Assembly (NCBI GenBank): GCA_965212085.1
Contig: OZ243042.1
Location: forward strand, 2,232,001-2,296,000
Origin: JAHRAW01 sp965212085
GTDB lineage: Bacteria; Pseudomonadota; Gammaproteobacteria; Arenicellales; Poriferihabitantaceae
Direction of reading: 5' to 3'
Length of the DNA: 64,000 bases
The notes below the pieces were generated by a model. It did no database searches and had not been told where the DNA came from. It saw only the letters and a program-made list of their open reading frames with translations. Shown here piece by piece: positions 52,284 to 61,617 of the stretch. A program made the translations under genes and the position numbers. Each line of letters starts with the position of its first letter. Positions within the stretch are counted from its first letter, which is position 1.

Positions 52284-52555
52284 GGCGGTCTTTGTGAATG
52301 TATGCGGGGATTGTCAGGGGAATGATGTTCGCCAATCGCTATTCGGGAATCCAGAGACCGGCGATGGATCGTATTGAACTGGATCCCCGAGTATGCGAGT
52401 GTCCGTAAGCCGCTAACGCACAACGGACACTAACGATCGGGAATGACGAAGTAAAATGAAATTTGTCAGCGCACCAGCGCACCAGCGCACCAACGCGGAA
52501 GGTTCGGGAACAACGGCGCGCAACAAAGCGCCGCCGTTGCTTCCCGGTTTCGAAA
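52284..52555. other. Spacer with repeat remnants inside the transporter cluster
   Basis: It separates the binding-protein gene from the ATPase gene. It carries the tail of a family A repeat (52338-52354), a family B repeat (52379-52448) and three short AGCGCACC copies near 52468-52495. Insertion may have weakened coupling of potA-like expression to the first gene. Confidence 0.6.
52379..52448 (-). repeat. Dispersed hairpin repeat, family B
   Basis: Reads CTGGATCCCCGAGTATGCG ... CGATCGGGAATGACG. Preceded at 52338-52354 by CTATTCGGGAATCCAG, the surviving end of a family A copy. Confidence 0.8.
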
Positions 52556-53623
52556 TTACTCCGTGATCATATCCTGATACATCTCGGAGGCGACCTTCTC
52601 CCACTTGGCGTACCATTCCTGGCTGACCGGCAGCATCTTCGCGGCGTTATCGGGATGCGACGGCAGGCTGCGCGCGAGGGCATCGTCAATCTTGCCGAGT
52701 TTGTAGGTGTCGGAATTGGTCGGGCCGTAGGTGATGTACTTGGGCAGGTTCACCTGGATTTCCGCCTTGCTCATCTCGGCGATGACCCTCATCGCCACAT
52801 CCGGGTTGGGCGCGCCCTTGGGAATGCCGAAGCAGTCGTGATCCTGCAACGCCTGGTTGAAAGTGTAGGCGACTTTGGCGCCATCCTTTTTGGCGTTGTC
52901 GAAGCGGCCGTTCCAGCCGGTGGTCATGTCCACTTCGCCGTCTTTCATCAGTTGCGCGTGCTGCGCCCCGGAACCCCACCATACCGCGACATGGGGCTTC
53001 AGTTCACGGATTTTATCGAGGGCGCGCCGGATGCCCGCCTCGCTGTCCAGAACCGAATACACCTCGCCGGGCGTCACGCCGTCCGCCATCAACGCCGGCT
53101 CCAGCATGCCGTGCATTTTTCCTCGGATGGAACGCGTACCGGGGAATTTTTTGACGTCCCAGAAATCCGCCCAGTTTTTGGGGCCGTGGTCGCCGTAGGT
53201 TTCGGTGTTCCAGGCGGCCACGGTGGCGAAGATGTCGGAGCCTACGCAGCACGGCAGATACGAACCGGGCACGAACGCTGAGACGTCAATGAGGTCGTAG
53301 TCCAGCGGGATGAGCAGTTCTTCCACGCACGCCCGCGCGCCGCCACCCGCGCCGGTGCTGATGATGTCCCACGGCACCGCGCCGGCTTTGACCTTGGTGC
53401 GCAGCTGCCCGATGCCTTTCCAGGTTTCCTCGTTGATGGTGATGCCGGTGGCTTTGGATACCGGCTGGAACAACGCCTTGCTCTGCGCGTCCTGATACGA
53501 ACCGCCCCAGGAGGCCACGGTGACTTCCTCGGCGGACGCGCCGTGGACCGGGATAAAGGTCAGGGTAAGGGTTACCCCAAAAACTGCGCCTGCCAGTATG
53601 GTTGAAGTGAGTTTGGTTTTCAT
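52556..53623 (-). CDS. Extracellular solute-binding protein, polyamine/opine type
   Basis: 355 residues from the start at 53623, with a signal peptide (LAGAVFGVTLTLTFIPVHGASA). The mature start EEVTVASWGGSYQDAQSKAL matches PotD/PotF-like binding proteins, and the paired Cys residues near 100 (SYLPCCVGSDIF) are also seen in that group. The ligand is probably a polyamine, opine or related amine. It is the first gene of the ABC operon, with a strong promoter upstream. Confidence 0.9.
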   Translation of the reverse strand: MKTKLTSTILAGAVFGVTLTLTFIPVHGASAEEVTVASWGGSYQDAQSKALFQPVSKATGITINEETWKGIGQLRTKVKAGAVPWDIISTGAGGGARACVEELLIPLDYDLIDVSAFVPGSYLPCCVGSDIFATVAAWNTETYGDHGPKNWADFWDVKKFPGTRSIRGKMHGMLEPALMADGVTPGEVYSVLDSEAGIRRALDKIRELKPHVAVWWGSGAQHAQLMKDGEVDMTTGWNGRFDNAKKDGAKVAYTFNQALQDHDCFGIPKGAPNPDVAMRVIAEMSKAEIQVNLPKYITYGPTNSDTYKLGKIDDALARSLPSHPDNAAKMLPVSQEWYAKWEKVASEMYQDMITE

Positions 53624-53729
53624 TTGTTGTGTTTCTCCAATGTATTGGTTGTTGGGTTTAAGCGTTGGTGTTTGTGGTGTTGCAAAAAGCAGCCCCGTGA
53701 ACCGCGGCCCGCCTGAGTGCAACGGGGGA

Positions 53730-53756
53730 ATTATACCCGAATGTCCGCCCTGTCAA
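53730..53756 (-). promoter_or_regulatory. Sigma70-type promoter of the ABC transporter operon
   Basis: On the minus strand: perfect TTGACA (53751-53756) and perfect TATAAT (53730-53735), 15 bp apart, giving a leader of about 100 nt to the binding-protein start. The spacing is short of the optimal 17 bp. Confidence 0.6.
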
Positions 53757-53791
53757 CGGCGGCGCAGCGGTTGCGAGGCGGACGGCGGGTG

Positions 53792-55132
53792 TTATGTAAG
53801 CCGGTCGCGCCGGCGGTAGTAGAAAATCGCCGGCGCCAGGAACCACGGATTGCCGTGGTACAAAAGCCGGCCGGGGAAGGGCAGGCGGTCAATGGCGGTA
53901 ACGCCGCGCGGGTCGCCGATTACCCGCAAACCGGTTTTCATGCCGAAGTAACTGGCCAGGGAAACCCCCGAACCACAGTAGCCCATAGCGTAATGGATGC
54001 CGTCTCGGATTCCGGTGTGGGGCATTTCATCGAAGGTATAGCCGACGAATCCCATCCACGAATGGCTGATGCGCACCGCCGCGAGTTCGGGAAAAAGGCG
54101 CGTCATTTCCCGGTGCAGGAGCCGGGCGCTGGCGCGCAGGTTGGTTTCGCGCAGCGACACCCGGCCGCCGAAAAGAATCCGCCGGCGTTGCGGGCAGGCG
54201 CGGTAGTACACCACCAGTTTGCGCGTGTCCGTGATCACGCGGTTGGTGGGCAGCAGGCGGGCGATGGTTTCCGGCGGCAGCGGTTCGGTGGCGATGACGT
54301 AGGAGCCGACTGGAATGATGCGGCGGCGCTGCCACTTTGTTGCGCCGCCGGTGTAGCCGCTGGTGGCGATCACGACGTCGGCGGCGGTGATGGTTCCTTT
54401 GCCGGTGGCGACCCGGAATGTGCCGTTCGTGCCGCTCGCGCCGCTCATGCCGTTTTGTTTGGGTTTGGTAATGCCGCTCACTTTGCAGCGCGGAACGATT
54501 GCTACGCCTGTGGAGCGCGCGCGCTCCAGCAATCCCTGGTGATAGCGGCCGGGGTCAATGGAGGCGTGGTTGGGATAGACCACGCCGCCGTGGTAGAACG
54601 AGGTTGCGATTTCCCGGCGCTGCTCGCCGGCTTCAATGATGCGGGCGTTGACGCCCAACTCGCGGGGGATTTCGCTGATTTTTTTTCGCAGTTCGCCGAG
54701 GGCGCCGGGGCTGTGCGCGCCTTGAAACCGCCCGGTTTTTTGGAAATCGCAGTCAATGCCGTATTCCTCGACGCACCGCCCGACCCAGGCCAGCGCGTTG
54801 TTGCCTTCGCGCAGGATGTCCAGGGCGGCGCCGGCGCCGTATTTTTTCGCCAGCAGGGGAAAGCCGGGTTTGAGGCTGGTGCTGACCTGGCCGCCGTTGC
54901 GGGTGCTGCATCCCCAGCCCGCGTCTTCGGCGTCCACCACCACGGTGCGGCGTCCGTGCCGGGCGGTCTGGATGGCCGCGGATAATCCGGTGTAGCCGGA
55001 ACCGATGATGAGCACGTCGGCGGAAGCCGGCAGGGCGGTGGGTTCGGCGCCTTGCTGATCAAGGGGGCGGGGCGTGCGCTCCCACCAGTACGGCGTTTCC
55101 TTGAAGTCGGCGGTGAAAATGGAGGGTTTCAC
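53792..55132 (-). CDS. FAD-dependent oxidoreductase, DAO family (gamma-glutamylputrescine oxidase-like)
   Basis: 446 residues. Dinucleotide site DVLIIGSGYTGLSAAIQTARHG with the acidic end of the fold at VVVDAEDAG, GCSTRNGGQVSTSLKPG, and a C-terminal MGYCGSGVSLASYFGMK. The STRNGGQ motif and overall layout are like PuuB/OrdL enzymes that oxidise gamma-glutamylputrescine or N-substituted amino acids. Next to a polyamine-type transporter this suggests oxidation of the imported amine. Exact substrate not determinable. Confidence 0.85.
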   Translation of the reverse strand: MKPSIFTADFKETPYWWERTPRPLDQQGAEPTALPASADVLIIGSGYTGLSAAIQTARHGRRTVVVDAEDAGWGCSTRNGGQVSTSLKPGFPLLAKKYGAGAALDILREGNNALAWVGRCVEEYGIDCDFQKTGRFQGAHSPGALGELRKKISEIPRELGVNARIIEAGEQRREIATSFYHGGVVYPNHASIDPGRYHQGLLERARSTGVAIVPRCKVSGITKPKQNGMSGASGTNGTFRVATGKGTITAADVVIATSGYTGGATKWQRRRIIPVGSYVIATEPLPPETIARLLPTNRVITDTRKLVVYYRACPQRRRILFGGRVSLRETNLRASARLLHREMTRLFPELAAVRISHSWMGFVGYTFDEMPHTGIRDGIHYAMGYCGSGVSLASYFGMKTGLRVIGDPRGVTAIDRLPFPGRLLYHGNPWFLAPAIFYYRRRDRLT

Positions 55133-55138
55133 GGTCGC

Positions 55139-56260
55139 TCACGAAAAATCGCTTCCGGCGGTTTTTTGATGCCGGGCCGCGCCCAGCCAGTCCGGGTTAA
55201 TCTCCACCCCCCAGCCCGGTTCATCGGTCAGCGTAACGCAGCCGTCGGTGATGGTATATGGATCCTGCCGGTACAAGCCCCTTTGCCACGGATAGTAGTC
55301 TTCGCCTTCAATGGAAAACTCAAGGTACTTCCCGGCGTTGGGAATGGCGCGCAGCAAGTGCATGGTGAACAAGGTCACCAGTGAAAGGTTGGCGCAGTGG
55401 GGCGTGCACGGCAGCCCGTGGTCTTCAGCCATTTTCGCCACTTGCAGGGCGCGGCTCATCCCGCCGACATAACAAATATCCGGCTGCACGATATTGACCA
55501 CGCCTTGTGCGATGATCCGCCGCCAGGTGGGCAACTCGCAGTCCTGCTCGCCGCCGGTCACGTCGATGGTCAGGGCCGACAAAGCCCCGGTCACTTCCCC
55601 GGTTTGCTCCAACTCCCAGTACGGGCAAGGTTCTTCAAAATGGGATACGCCATATCCCTCCAGAAACTTCCCGACCTCAATCGCCCTGGCCGGCGAATAA
55701 CCGGAGTTGGCGTCCACCAGCAGCGCTACGCTGTCGTCCATAGCCGCGCTCATGCGCGCCACGATGTCTTCGGTTCGCCCCGGCCATTCATCAACGTCGT
55801 GCCCACATTCCGAAGCGATGCGAAACTTGAAAGCGTCAAACCCGAAAGCATCGCGCAGCCGGGTCAGCCTTTCCACTTCCGCCTTGCCGGTGATGTCCCG
55901 CTTCATGGAAGAAGCATAAGCGCGAATCCGCCCCGGCTCGCCGCCGAGCAAGGCGCAAACCGGCCGCCCCTCCAGTTTCCCGCGCAAATCCCAAAGCGCC
56001 GTGTCCAGCCCGGCCAGCGCCCGGCGCAGGTAAGACCCCGGAAATTTATGCTCCAGTTCCGGAATCCGCGCCACCAGCCCTTTGATGTCAAGCGCGTCCC
56101 CGCCGATGGCGTGCGGCGCGATCTGACGATGCACCACCAGCGAAGTGATGTCGGCGTTATACGGCGCAACCTGCCCCCAGCCGCTATCCCCCGTGTCGGT
56201 GGTCACCTTCACCATGCCGATAAATTCGTTGGAAAATGTTTCAATGGCGGTTATTTTCAT
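55139..56260 (-). CDS. Enolase-superfamily enzyme (mandelate racemase/muconate lactonizing group)
   Basis: 373 residues. N-terminal capping domain, then the barrel with FDAFKFRIASE (KxR at the end of strand 2), metal ligands in LLVDANSGYS, FEEPCPYWE and VTGGEQDCELP, and the base region CTPHCANLS. This pattern is compatible with the mandelate racemase subgroup. Dehydratase or epimerase activity on a hydroxy acid or amino-acid betaine is possible. It lies 6 nt upstream of the oxidase gene, so it should act in the same catabolic unit. Confidence 0.8.
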   Translation of the reverse strand: MKITAIETFSNEFIGMVKVTTDTGDSGWGQVAPYNADITSLVVHRQIAPHAIGGDALDIKGLVARIPELEHKFPGSYLRRALAGLDTALWDLRGKLEGRPVCALLGGEPGRIRAYASSMKRDITGKAEVERLTRLRDAFGFDAFKFRIASECGHDVDEWPGRTEDIVARMSAAMDDSVALLVDANSGYSPARAIEVGKFLEGYGVSHFEEPCPYWELEQTGEVTGALSALTIDVTGGEQDCELPTWRRIIAQGVVNIVQPDICYVGGMSRALQVAKMAEDHGLPCTPHCANLSLVTLFTMHLLRAIPNAGKYLEFSIEGEDYYPWQRGLYRQDPYTITDGCVTLTDEPGWGVEINPDWLGAARHQKTAGSDFS

Positions 56261-56323
56261 TTGGGAATCATCTGTACCACACCACCGCCGGGCCCGCCGC
56301 CGGCTGGAACGGAGCCGGGCGTT

Positions 56324-58480
56324 TTAGCCGCCCGCGTCTTCGGGTTTGCGGTCAAGGTTGAGTTCTTTCCAGCCCGCCACGGGTTTGAAGCGTTCGCCGT
56401 GTTGTTCGTGCAGCGTGTTCAGTTTTCGCAGCAGGTGGTCCTGGCCCTGGTCGGCGATGTAGCAGAGCGGCCCGCCACGAAACGGCGCGAAGCCGGTGCC
56501 AAACACCAGGCCGGCGTCAAGGTGGTCGGGATGCTCCACAATGCCTTCGTGCAGGCACGCCACCGCTTCGTTCAGGTAGCGGAAAATCAGCCGGTCCTGG
56601 ATGCCCGCCTGGGTTCGGGCGTTGCCTTCGGCGCCGGTTTTTTGCGGTTTGCCCTTGACCCAGGGGTAGAACCCTTCGCCGCTTTTTTTGCCGAGTTTGC
56701 CGGCTTGGACTTTTTGCCGCAGGAGTTCGGGGACTCCATCGCCTCCATCGCCTCCACCACCTCCACCACCTCCACCGCCTGAGCTTTCGCCGAGGATTTG
56801 CGCGACGCGCAGGCAGATGTCGAGGCCCACCGTATCCGCCAGCGTAACCGGCCCCATGGGCATGCCGAAGCGCGTGGCCGCCCGGTCAACCACCGCGCCC
56901 GCTACGCCTTCGCGCACCAGTTCCACGGCTTCGAGCAGGTACGGCATGAGGATGCGATTCACCAGAAACCCCGGGCAGCTTTTGACCGGCACCGGCAGGC
57001 GTCCGATGCGCCCGGCGAACGCCGCCGCCCGCCGCACCGTTTTGGCGTGGGTTTTGTCGCCCTTGATGATTTCCACCAGTTGCATTTTCGCCACCGGGTT
57101 GAAAAAGTGCAGGCCCACCAAACGCCCGGCTGCGCTTTTGGTATTGCCCAGAGAGTTGCCGAGAACCTCCAGCGGGATGCTCGAAGTATTGGTGGCCAGC
57201 AGCGCGTCGGGGCGGGCGATTTTTTGCAGTTCGGCAAACAACGCGATCTTGGCCTCGGCGTCTTCAACGATCGCTTCGATGATGACGTCGGCGCGCCGCG
57301 CGCCGTACCCGCCGGGGTCGGGCTGGAAACGGTCCATGGCCCGCTGCACCAGGCGCGGGGATCTCAGTTTGCGCTGAAACAGCCGGTGGGCGCGCCGGGT
57401 GGCATCGGCGAGGGCCTGGGGGTTTTGATCGTGCACCGTGGCCCGCAGGCCGCGCAGGGCGCACCACGCGGCGATGTCGCCGCCCATGACCCCGGCGCCG
57501 ATGACGTGTACGCGCTCAAACGGTTCGCCGGTCATTTTGGAGCCGCCGCCGGCGCTTTTCTTCAGCCCCTCGCGCAGAAAAAACACCTTCACCAGGTTGC
57601 GCGAGGTTGGCGTGATGATCAACTCCGCCACCGACGCTTGTTCGGCCTTGAGCATTTGGTCGCGGTTGCCGCCGTGCCGCCGCCACAGATCAAGCAGCCG
57701 GAACGGCGCCGGGTAGTGGGCCGGGTCAACCCGGGCGGCGACCTTTTTGCGCAGCACCGCGGCCAGCACCGCCCGCGCCGGCGCGATGATGAACAATTTG
57801 GTGAGTAATTTGGTGAGCAATTTGGCAGGCAATTTTTTCCAGTCTCCGAAGCGTACCCGGCGTTTCGGCGCTTTTTGCCGCAGCGCATAGCGCGCCGTGC
57901 TTTCCAGTTGCCGGGTCGGCACGGCGAAGTCAACCATCCCCATGCGCCGCGCAACGGCGGGCGCGATGCTGCGCCCGCTCAGCATCAAGTCCAGGGCGGC
58001 GACCGCGCCGATGGTTTCGATCAAGCGCACGCTGCCGCCGAAACCGGGATGGATGCCGAGCATCACTTCGGGCAGGCCGAGGCGGATGAACGGTTCATCG
58101 CACGCCACGCGGTAGTCGCAGGCCAGCGCCAACTCCAGGCCGCCGCCGAGGCAGTGGCCGTTAATTAGCGCCACGCTGGGCATTTGCAGGGCTTCCAGGC
58201 GGTTCAACACGCCGTGGGCGCGGGCCGTCATTTCCGCGGCCTCGCGGGCGGATTGGATGGCACTGAACTCGCTGACGTCGGCGCCGGCGATGAAACCGCC
58301 GGCTTTGGCAGAGCGGATGATTACCGCGCTTGGTGCGGCTTGCTCGATTTCGGCGAGGGCCAGATCCAGTTCCGCGATGACCGAGGCGGACAGCACGTTG
58401 TGGCTGCCCCCCGGCTTGTCCAGGGTCAGGCGGCAAACGTCATCCGTGGTTTGGATGCGCCAGTTTTTGAGTTTGGTCAT
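56324..58480 (-). CDS. fadJ: Fatty acid oxidation multifunctional protein (enoyl-CoA hydratase / 3-hydroxyacyl-CoA dehydrogenase)
   Basis: 718 residues, FadJ type. Hydratase domain (about 1-190): FIAGADVSEF, NGHCLGGGLELALACD and LGLPEVMLGIHPGFGG. Dehydrogenase domain (about 325-640): VHVIGAGVMGGDIAAWCALRG and GLHFFNPVAKMQLVEIIKG with the catalytic His. Unusual: a run of ten Gly residues followed by DGGDG at about 569-583 (DNA 56735-56780) sits in the C-terminal dehydrogenase part. It overlaps the thiolase gene by 4 bp. Confidence 0.92.
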   Translation of the reverse strand: MTKLKNWRIQTTDDVCRLTLDKPGGSHNVLSASVIAELDLALAEIEQAAPSAVIIRSAKAGGFIAGADVSEFSAIQSAREAAEMTARAHGVLNRLEALQMPSVALINGHCLGGGLELALACDYRVACDEPFIRLGLPEVMLGIHPGFGGSVRLIETIGAVAALDLMLSGRSIAPAVARRMGMVDFAVPTRQLESTARYALRQKAPKRRVRFGDWKKLPAKLLTKLLTKLFIIAPARAVLAAVLRKKVAARVDPAHYPAPFRLLDLWRRHGGNRDQMLKAEQASVAELIITPTSRNLVKVFFLREGLKKSAGGGSKMTGEPFERVHVIGAGVMGGDIAAWCALRGLRATVHDQNPQALADATRRAHRLFQRKLRSPRLVQRAMDRFQPDPGGYGARRADVIIEAIVEDAEAKIALFAELQKIARPDALLATNTSSIPLEVLGNSLGNTKSAAGRLVGLHFFNPVAKMQLVEIIKGDKTHAKTVRRAAAFAGRIGRLPVPVKSCPGFLVNRILMPYLLEAVELVREGVAGAVVDRAATRFGMPMGPVTLADTVGLDICLRVAQILGESSGGGGGGGGGGDGGDGVPELLRQKVQAGKLGKKSGEGFYPWVKGKPQKTGAEGNARTQAGIQDRLIFRYLNEAVACLHEGIVEHPDHLDAGLVFGTGFAPFRGGPLCYIADQGQDHLLRKLNTLHEQHGERFKPVAGWKELNLDRKPEDAGG

Positions 58481-59790
58481 GGTCGTGCCTTGTCTTTGCC
58501 CGCGCTGCGTTCAATGAGCATGGCGCCGCCCTGGCCGCCGCCGATGCACAGGGTGGCGACGGCGCGGCTCCACTGCTTGCGTTCGAGTACGCCGAGGGCG
58601 TGCAGCACGATTCTCGCGCCGCTGGCCCCCACCGGATGGCCGAGGCTGATGCCGCCGCCGTCAAGGTTGAGGCGTTCCTGATCCAGTTCGCCGAGGGCGC
58701 CGGGCAGGCCCAGGTGTTTGCGGCAGTATTCATCGGAGCGCCACGCCGCCAGGCAGCCCAGCACCTGCCCGGCGAAGGCTTCGTTGATTTCCCAGTAATC
58801 AATCTGCCCGAGGCCAAAGCCGTGCCGTTGCAGCAGCGGGGTGGCGGCGTGCACCGGGCCGAGGCCCATGCGCGCCGGGTCGAGGCCCGCCCAGTGGCAG
58901 TCCAGCAGTTGGCCGCGTACGCGCAAGCCATGGCGCTCCACGGCTTCTTCGCTGGCCAGCACCAGCCACGCGCAGCCGTCGGTGAGCTGCGCGCTGTTGC
59001 CGGCGGTGACGCGCCCCGCCGGGCGGTCGAACACCGGCTTGAGGGTCGCCAGTTTTTCCACGCTTGATTCCCGGCGCAGGCCGTTGTCTTCGCGGTACGG
59101 GTTGCCGGCGGTGTCGAAAATCGCGACTATTTCGTCGTCGAAAATCCCGCCGTCGGCGGCGGCGGCGAGGCGCGCGTGGCTGCGCACCGCAAACCCATCC
59201 ATGGCCTCGCGGCTGATGCCGAAATGCCAGGCGACTTCTTCGGCGGTCTGCCCCATGGAAACCCCGGCCACCGGGTCGGTCAGCCCTTTGAGCAAGCCGA
59301 TCACCGGCGCCAGCGACGACGGTTTGAGGCGGGCCAGCGCCTTGACCTTGCCCGGCAGGGTGGCGGCCCGCGCCCAGTTCGCCAACCACGCCGTGAACTG
59401 CCGGCTGAACAATACCGGCGCGTGGCTCATTGATTCGGTGCCCCCGGCCAGCACCAAATCGGCGCGCCCCGAGGCGATATTGACGGCGGCGGAGTCCAGC
59501 GCCTGCATCCCGCTGGCGCAGTTGCGCGCCACGGTCCACGCCGGGGTGGCCTGGCCGCAGCCCAGGCGCAGCGAGGCGACGCGCCCGATGTTGGCCTCTT
59601 CAACGGCGGGGCCGACGCAGCCGAGGATCACTTCATCGAAATCGCCGGGCGCAAACGGCTGGCGCGCCAGCAACGGCCGCCCGGCGGCCACCGCCAGGTC
59701 AACCGCCGCAAACGGGCCGGGCGCGCCCGCCGCCTTGAGAAACGGCGTTCGGCAGCCGTCAATGACATAAACGCTTCGACCTTTGTGCAT
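58477..59790 (-). CDS. fadI: Acetyl-CoA C-acyltransferase (thiolase, FadI type)
   Basis: 437 residues from the ATG at 59790. The nucleophilic Cys is in ARNCASGMQALDSAA; NEAFAGQ, GGGISLGHPVGASGARI (His) and the second Cys in TLCIGGGQGGAML complete the active site. It cleaves 3-ketoacyl-CoA, the last beta-oxidation step, after the FadJ-like protein encoded immediately downstream. Confidence 0.93.
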   Translation of the reverse strand: MHKGRSVYVIDGCRTPFLKAAGAPGPFAAVDLAVAAGRPLLARQPFAPGDFDEVILGCVGPAVEEANIGRVASLRLGCGQATPAWTVARNCASGMQALDSAAVNIASGRADLVLAGGTESMSHAPVLFSRQFTAWLANWARAATLPGKVKALARLKPSSLAPVIGLLKGLTDPVAGVSMGQTAEEVAWHFGISREAMDGFAVRSHARLAAAADGGIFDDEIVAIFDTAGNPYREDNGLRRESSVEKLATLKPVFDRPAGRVTAGNSAQLTDGCAWLVLASEEAVERHGLRVRGQLLDCHWAGLDPARMGLGPVHAATPLLQRHGFGLGQIDYWEINEAFAGQVLGCLAAWRSDEYCRKHLGLPGALGELDQERLNLDGGGISLGHPVGASGARIVLHALGVLERKQWSRAVATLCIGGGQGGAMLIERSAGKDKARP

Positions 59791-59826
59791 AGTGGGTCTC
59801 TTGGTTGGGGACGAGTGGATGGGTTC

Positions 59827-59832
59827 ATTATA
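59827..59832 (-). promoter_or_regulatory. -10 box upstream of the thiolase gene
   Basis: A perfect TATAAT on the minus strand, 37 bp before the start codon. No good -35 is visible. Confidence 0.35.
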
Positions 59833-59930
59833 GCGCATTGCTCCGGTGCCATTGCCCGCCCGTTTGCTCGCCCACCGAAGCGGCGGAAATCGCACAAAAG
59901 GGCCGCGTCGTGGGCTATACTCGGTGCGCT

Positions 59931-60005
59931 GCGGGTGTCGTATAATGGTTATTACCTGAGCTTCCCATGCTCATGATGACGGTTCGATTCCGTTCACCCG
60001 CTCCA
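59931..60005 (+). tRNA. tRNA-Gly (anticodon CCC)
   Basis: Acceptor GCGGGTG/CACCCGC, anticodon stem TGAGC/GCTCA with loop TTCCCAT, T-arm GGTTCGATTCC, encoded CCA at 60003-60005. A TATACT box at 59917-59922 may serve as its -10. Confidence 0.95.
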
Positions 60006-60083
60006 CATACTACGTAATACCACGGCCAACCGCCACCCAGCCCAGTGAAAATTTCCACGCACCAACCATCCCCGGCCCGCTGA

Positions 60084-60857
60084 ATGGCGTGGTGGGGCAA
60101 AGTTGTCGGCGGCGCTTTCGGCTTCCTGCTGGGCGGGCCGCTGGGCGCCTTGCTGGGGGCTTCTTTCGGGCATCAGTTTGACACCGGGCTGAGATCTTCG
60201 TCCGGCGGCAGTGGGGATCAGGAGCGCGTCCAGGCCGCGTTTTTCACCGCCACTTTTGCGGTGATGGGGCATATCGCCAAGGCCGACGGCCGCGTGAGCC
60301 GCGATGAAATCGCCGTGGCCCGGCAGTTGATGGGCCACCTGGGGCTGAACGCGGAACAAAAGCAACTGGCCGAATCATTGTTCAAGCAGGGCAAGCAGCC
60401 GGGGTTTGAACTGGCGGCGGTGCTGGCGCAGTTTCGCCGGGAATGTCACCGCCGCAGCAACCTGATTCGGATGTTCATGGAAATCCAGATTCAGGTGGCG
60501 CTGGCCGACGGCCGCATCGCCCCGGAAGAGAGCGCCATACTCAAACAGGTCGCGCAACTGCTCGGCATCGCGCGCGCCGATCTTGAACAGTTGATCAACC
60601 TGATTCGCGGCGCTCACTCATCCCACGGCGCGGACGAAACAATCTCGCTGAGCGACGCCCACCGCATCCTCGGCGTCAAAGCCGGCGCGCCGCTGCCCGA
60701 AATCCGCAAAGCCTACCGCCGCCTGATGAGCCGCCATCACCCCGACAAACTGGTCGCCAAGGGCCTGCCGGAGGAAATGATAAAACTCGCCAACCAGAAA
60801 ACCCACGAAATCCGCACCGCCTGGGAGCAGGTCAAACACGCGCGCCGGGATTCTTGA
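60084..60857 (+). CDS. djlA: DnaJ-like co-chaperone DjlA
   Basis: 257 residues. A Gly-rich N-terminal membrane segment (VVGGAFGFLLGGPLGALLGASFG), a central TerB-like helical domain (about 50-170, MGHIAKADGRVSRDEI and LADGRIAPEES), and a C-terminal J-domain (about 190-257) with the HPD motif (SRHHPDKL). A membrane-anchored partner of DnaK. It starts 79 bp after the tRNA. Confidence 0.93.
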   Translation: MAWWGKVVGGAFGFLLGGPLGALLGASFGHQFDTGLRSSSGGSGDQERVQAAFFTATFAVMGHIAKADGRVSRDEIAVARQLMGHLGLNAEQKQLAESLFKQGKQPGFELAAVLAQFRRECHRRSNLIRMFMEIQIQVALADGRIAPEESAILKQVAQLLGIARADLEQLINLIRGAHSSHGADETISLSDAHRILGVKAGAPLPEIRKAYRRLMSRHHPDKLVAKGLPEEMIKLANQKTHEIRTAWEQVKHARRDS

Positions 60858-60909
60858 AAACCCACCGCCCATCCCTTTGTCGCCCCGCCGCCCCGCCGCC
60901 CCGTCGCGA

Positions 60910-61617
60910 ATGACTAAACCCCGCCCCGGTTTTCCCCCGGTGCGCAGTTATGTGTTGCGCGAAGGCCGGTTGACCGACGGGCAACGGCGCGCCCTTGAAC
61001 GCCTGTGGCCGTCCTTCGGCCTCGCGCTACCGGCGGCGGACGGCGCGCCTTTGGACTACCGGCAAGTTTTCGGGCGGAACGCGCCGGTGCGTTTGGAAAT
61101 CGGTTTCGGCGACGGCGGCGCGCTGCTGGAGATGGCCGAAAAAAACCCGGACCGCAACTTCATCGGCGCCGAAGTTCACCGCCCCGGCATTGGCCGCTTG
61201 CTGCTGCAACTCGAAGCGCGGCGCATCACCAACGTCAAAGTATTTTGTGCCGACGGCATTGAAGTGCTGTCCACGGCCATCGCGGAAAATACGCTGGAAG
61301 CGGTGTACCTGTATTTCCCCGACCCGTGGCCCAAAAAAAAACACCACAAACGCCGACTCGTGCAGGAGCCATTCATCAAACTGGCCGCCGAGCGGCTGGC
61401 CGCCGGCGGCTGCCTGCACTTCGCCACCGACTGGCAGCCCTACGCCGAACAAGCCCTCGAACGCCTGGAACAATCCGGCCACTTCAAAAACCACGCCGCC
61501 CCCGGCCACTTCTCCCCACGCCCGGATGACCGCCCGCAAACCAAATTTGAACGCCGCGGCCGCAAACTTGGGCATGGGGTTTGGGATATTGTTATGGGGA
61601 AGGTGGGGGCGGGGTGA
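60910..61617 (+). CDS. trmB: tRNA (guanine-N7-)-methyltransferase TrmB
   Basis: 235 residues from the ATG at 60910 (MTKPRPGFPPVRSYVLR). SAM site LEIGFGDGGALLEMAEKNPDRNF and the family motif YLYFPDPWPKKKHHKRR are intact. It methylates G46 of tRNAs. Its 3' end overlaps the end of the antisense truncated vapC. Confidence 0.94.
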   Translation: MTKPRPGFPPVRSYVLREGRLTDGQRRALERLWPSFGLALPAADGAPLDYRQVFGRNAPVRLEIGFGDGGALLEMAEKNPDRNFIGAEVHRPGIGRLLLQLEARRITNVKVFCADGIEVLSTAIAENTLEAVYLYFPDPWPKKKHHKRRLVQEPFIKLAAERLAAGGCLHFATDWQPYAEQALERLEQSGHFKNHAAPGHFSPRPDDRPQTKFERRGRKLGHGVWDIVMGKVGAG

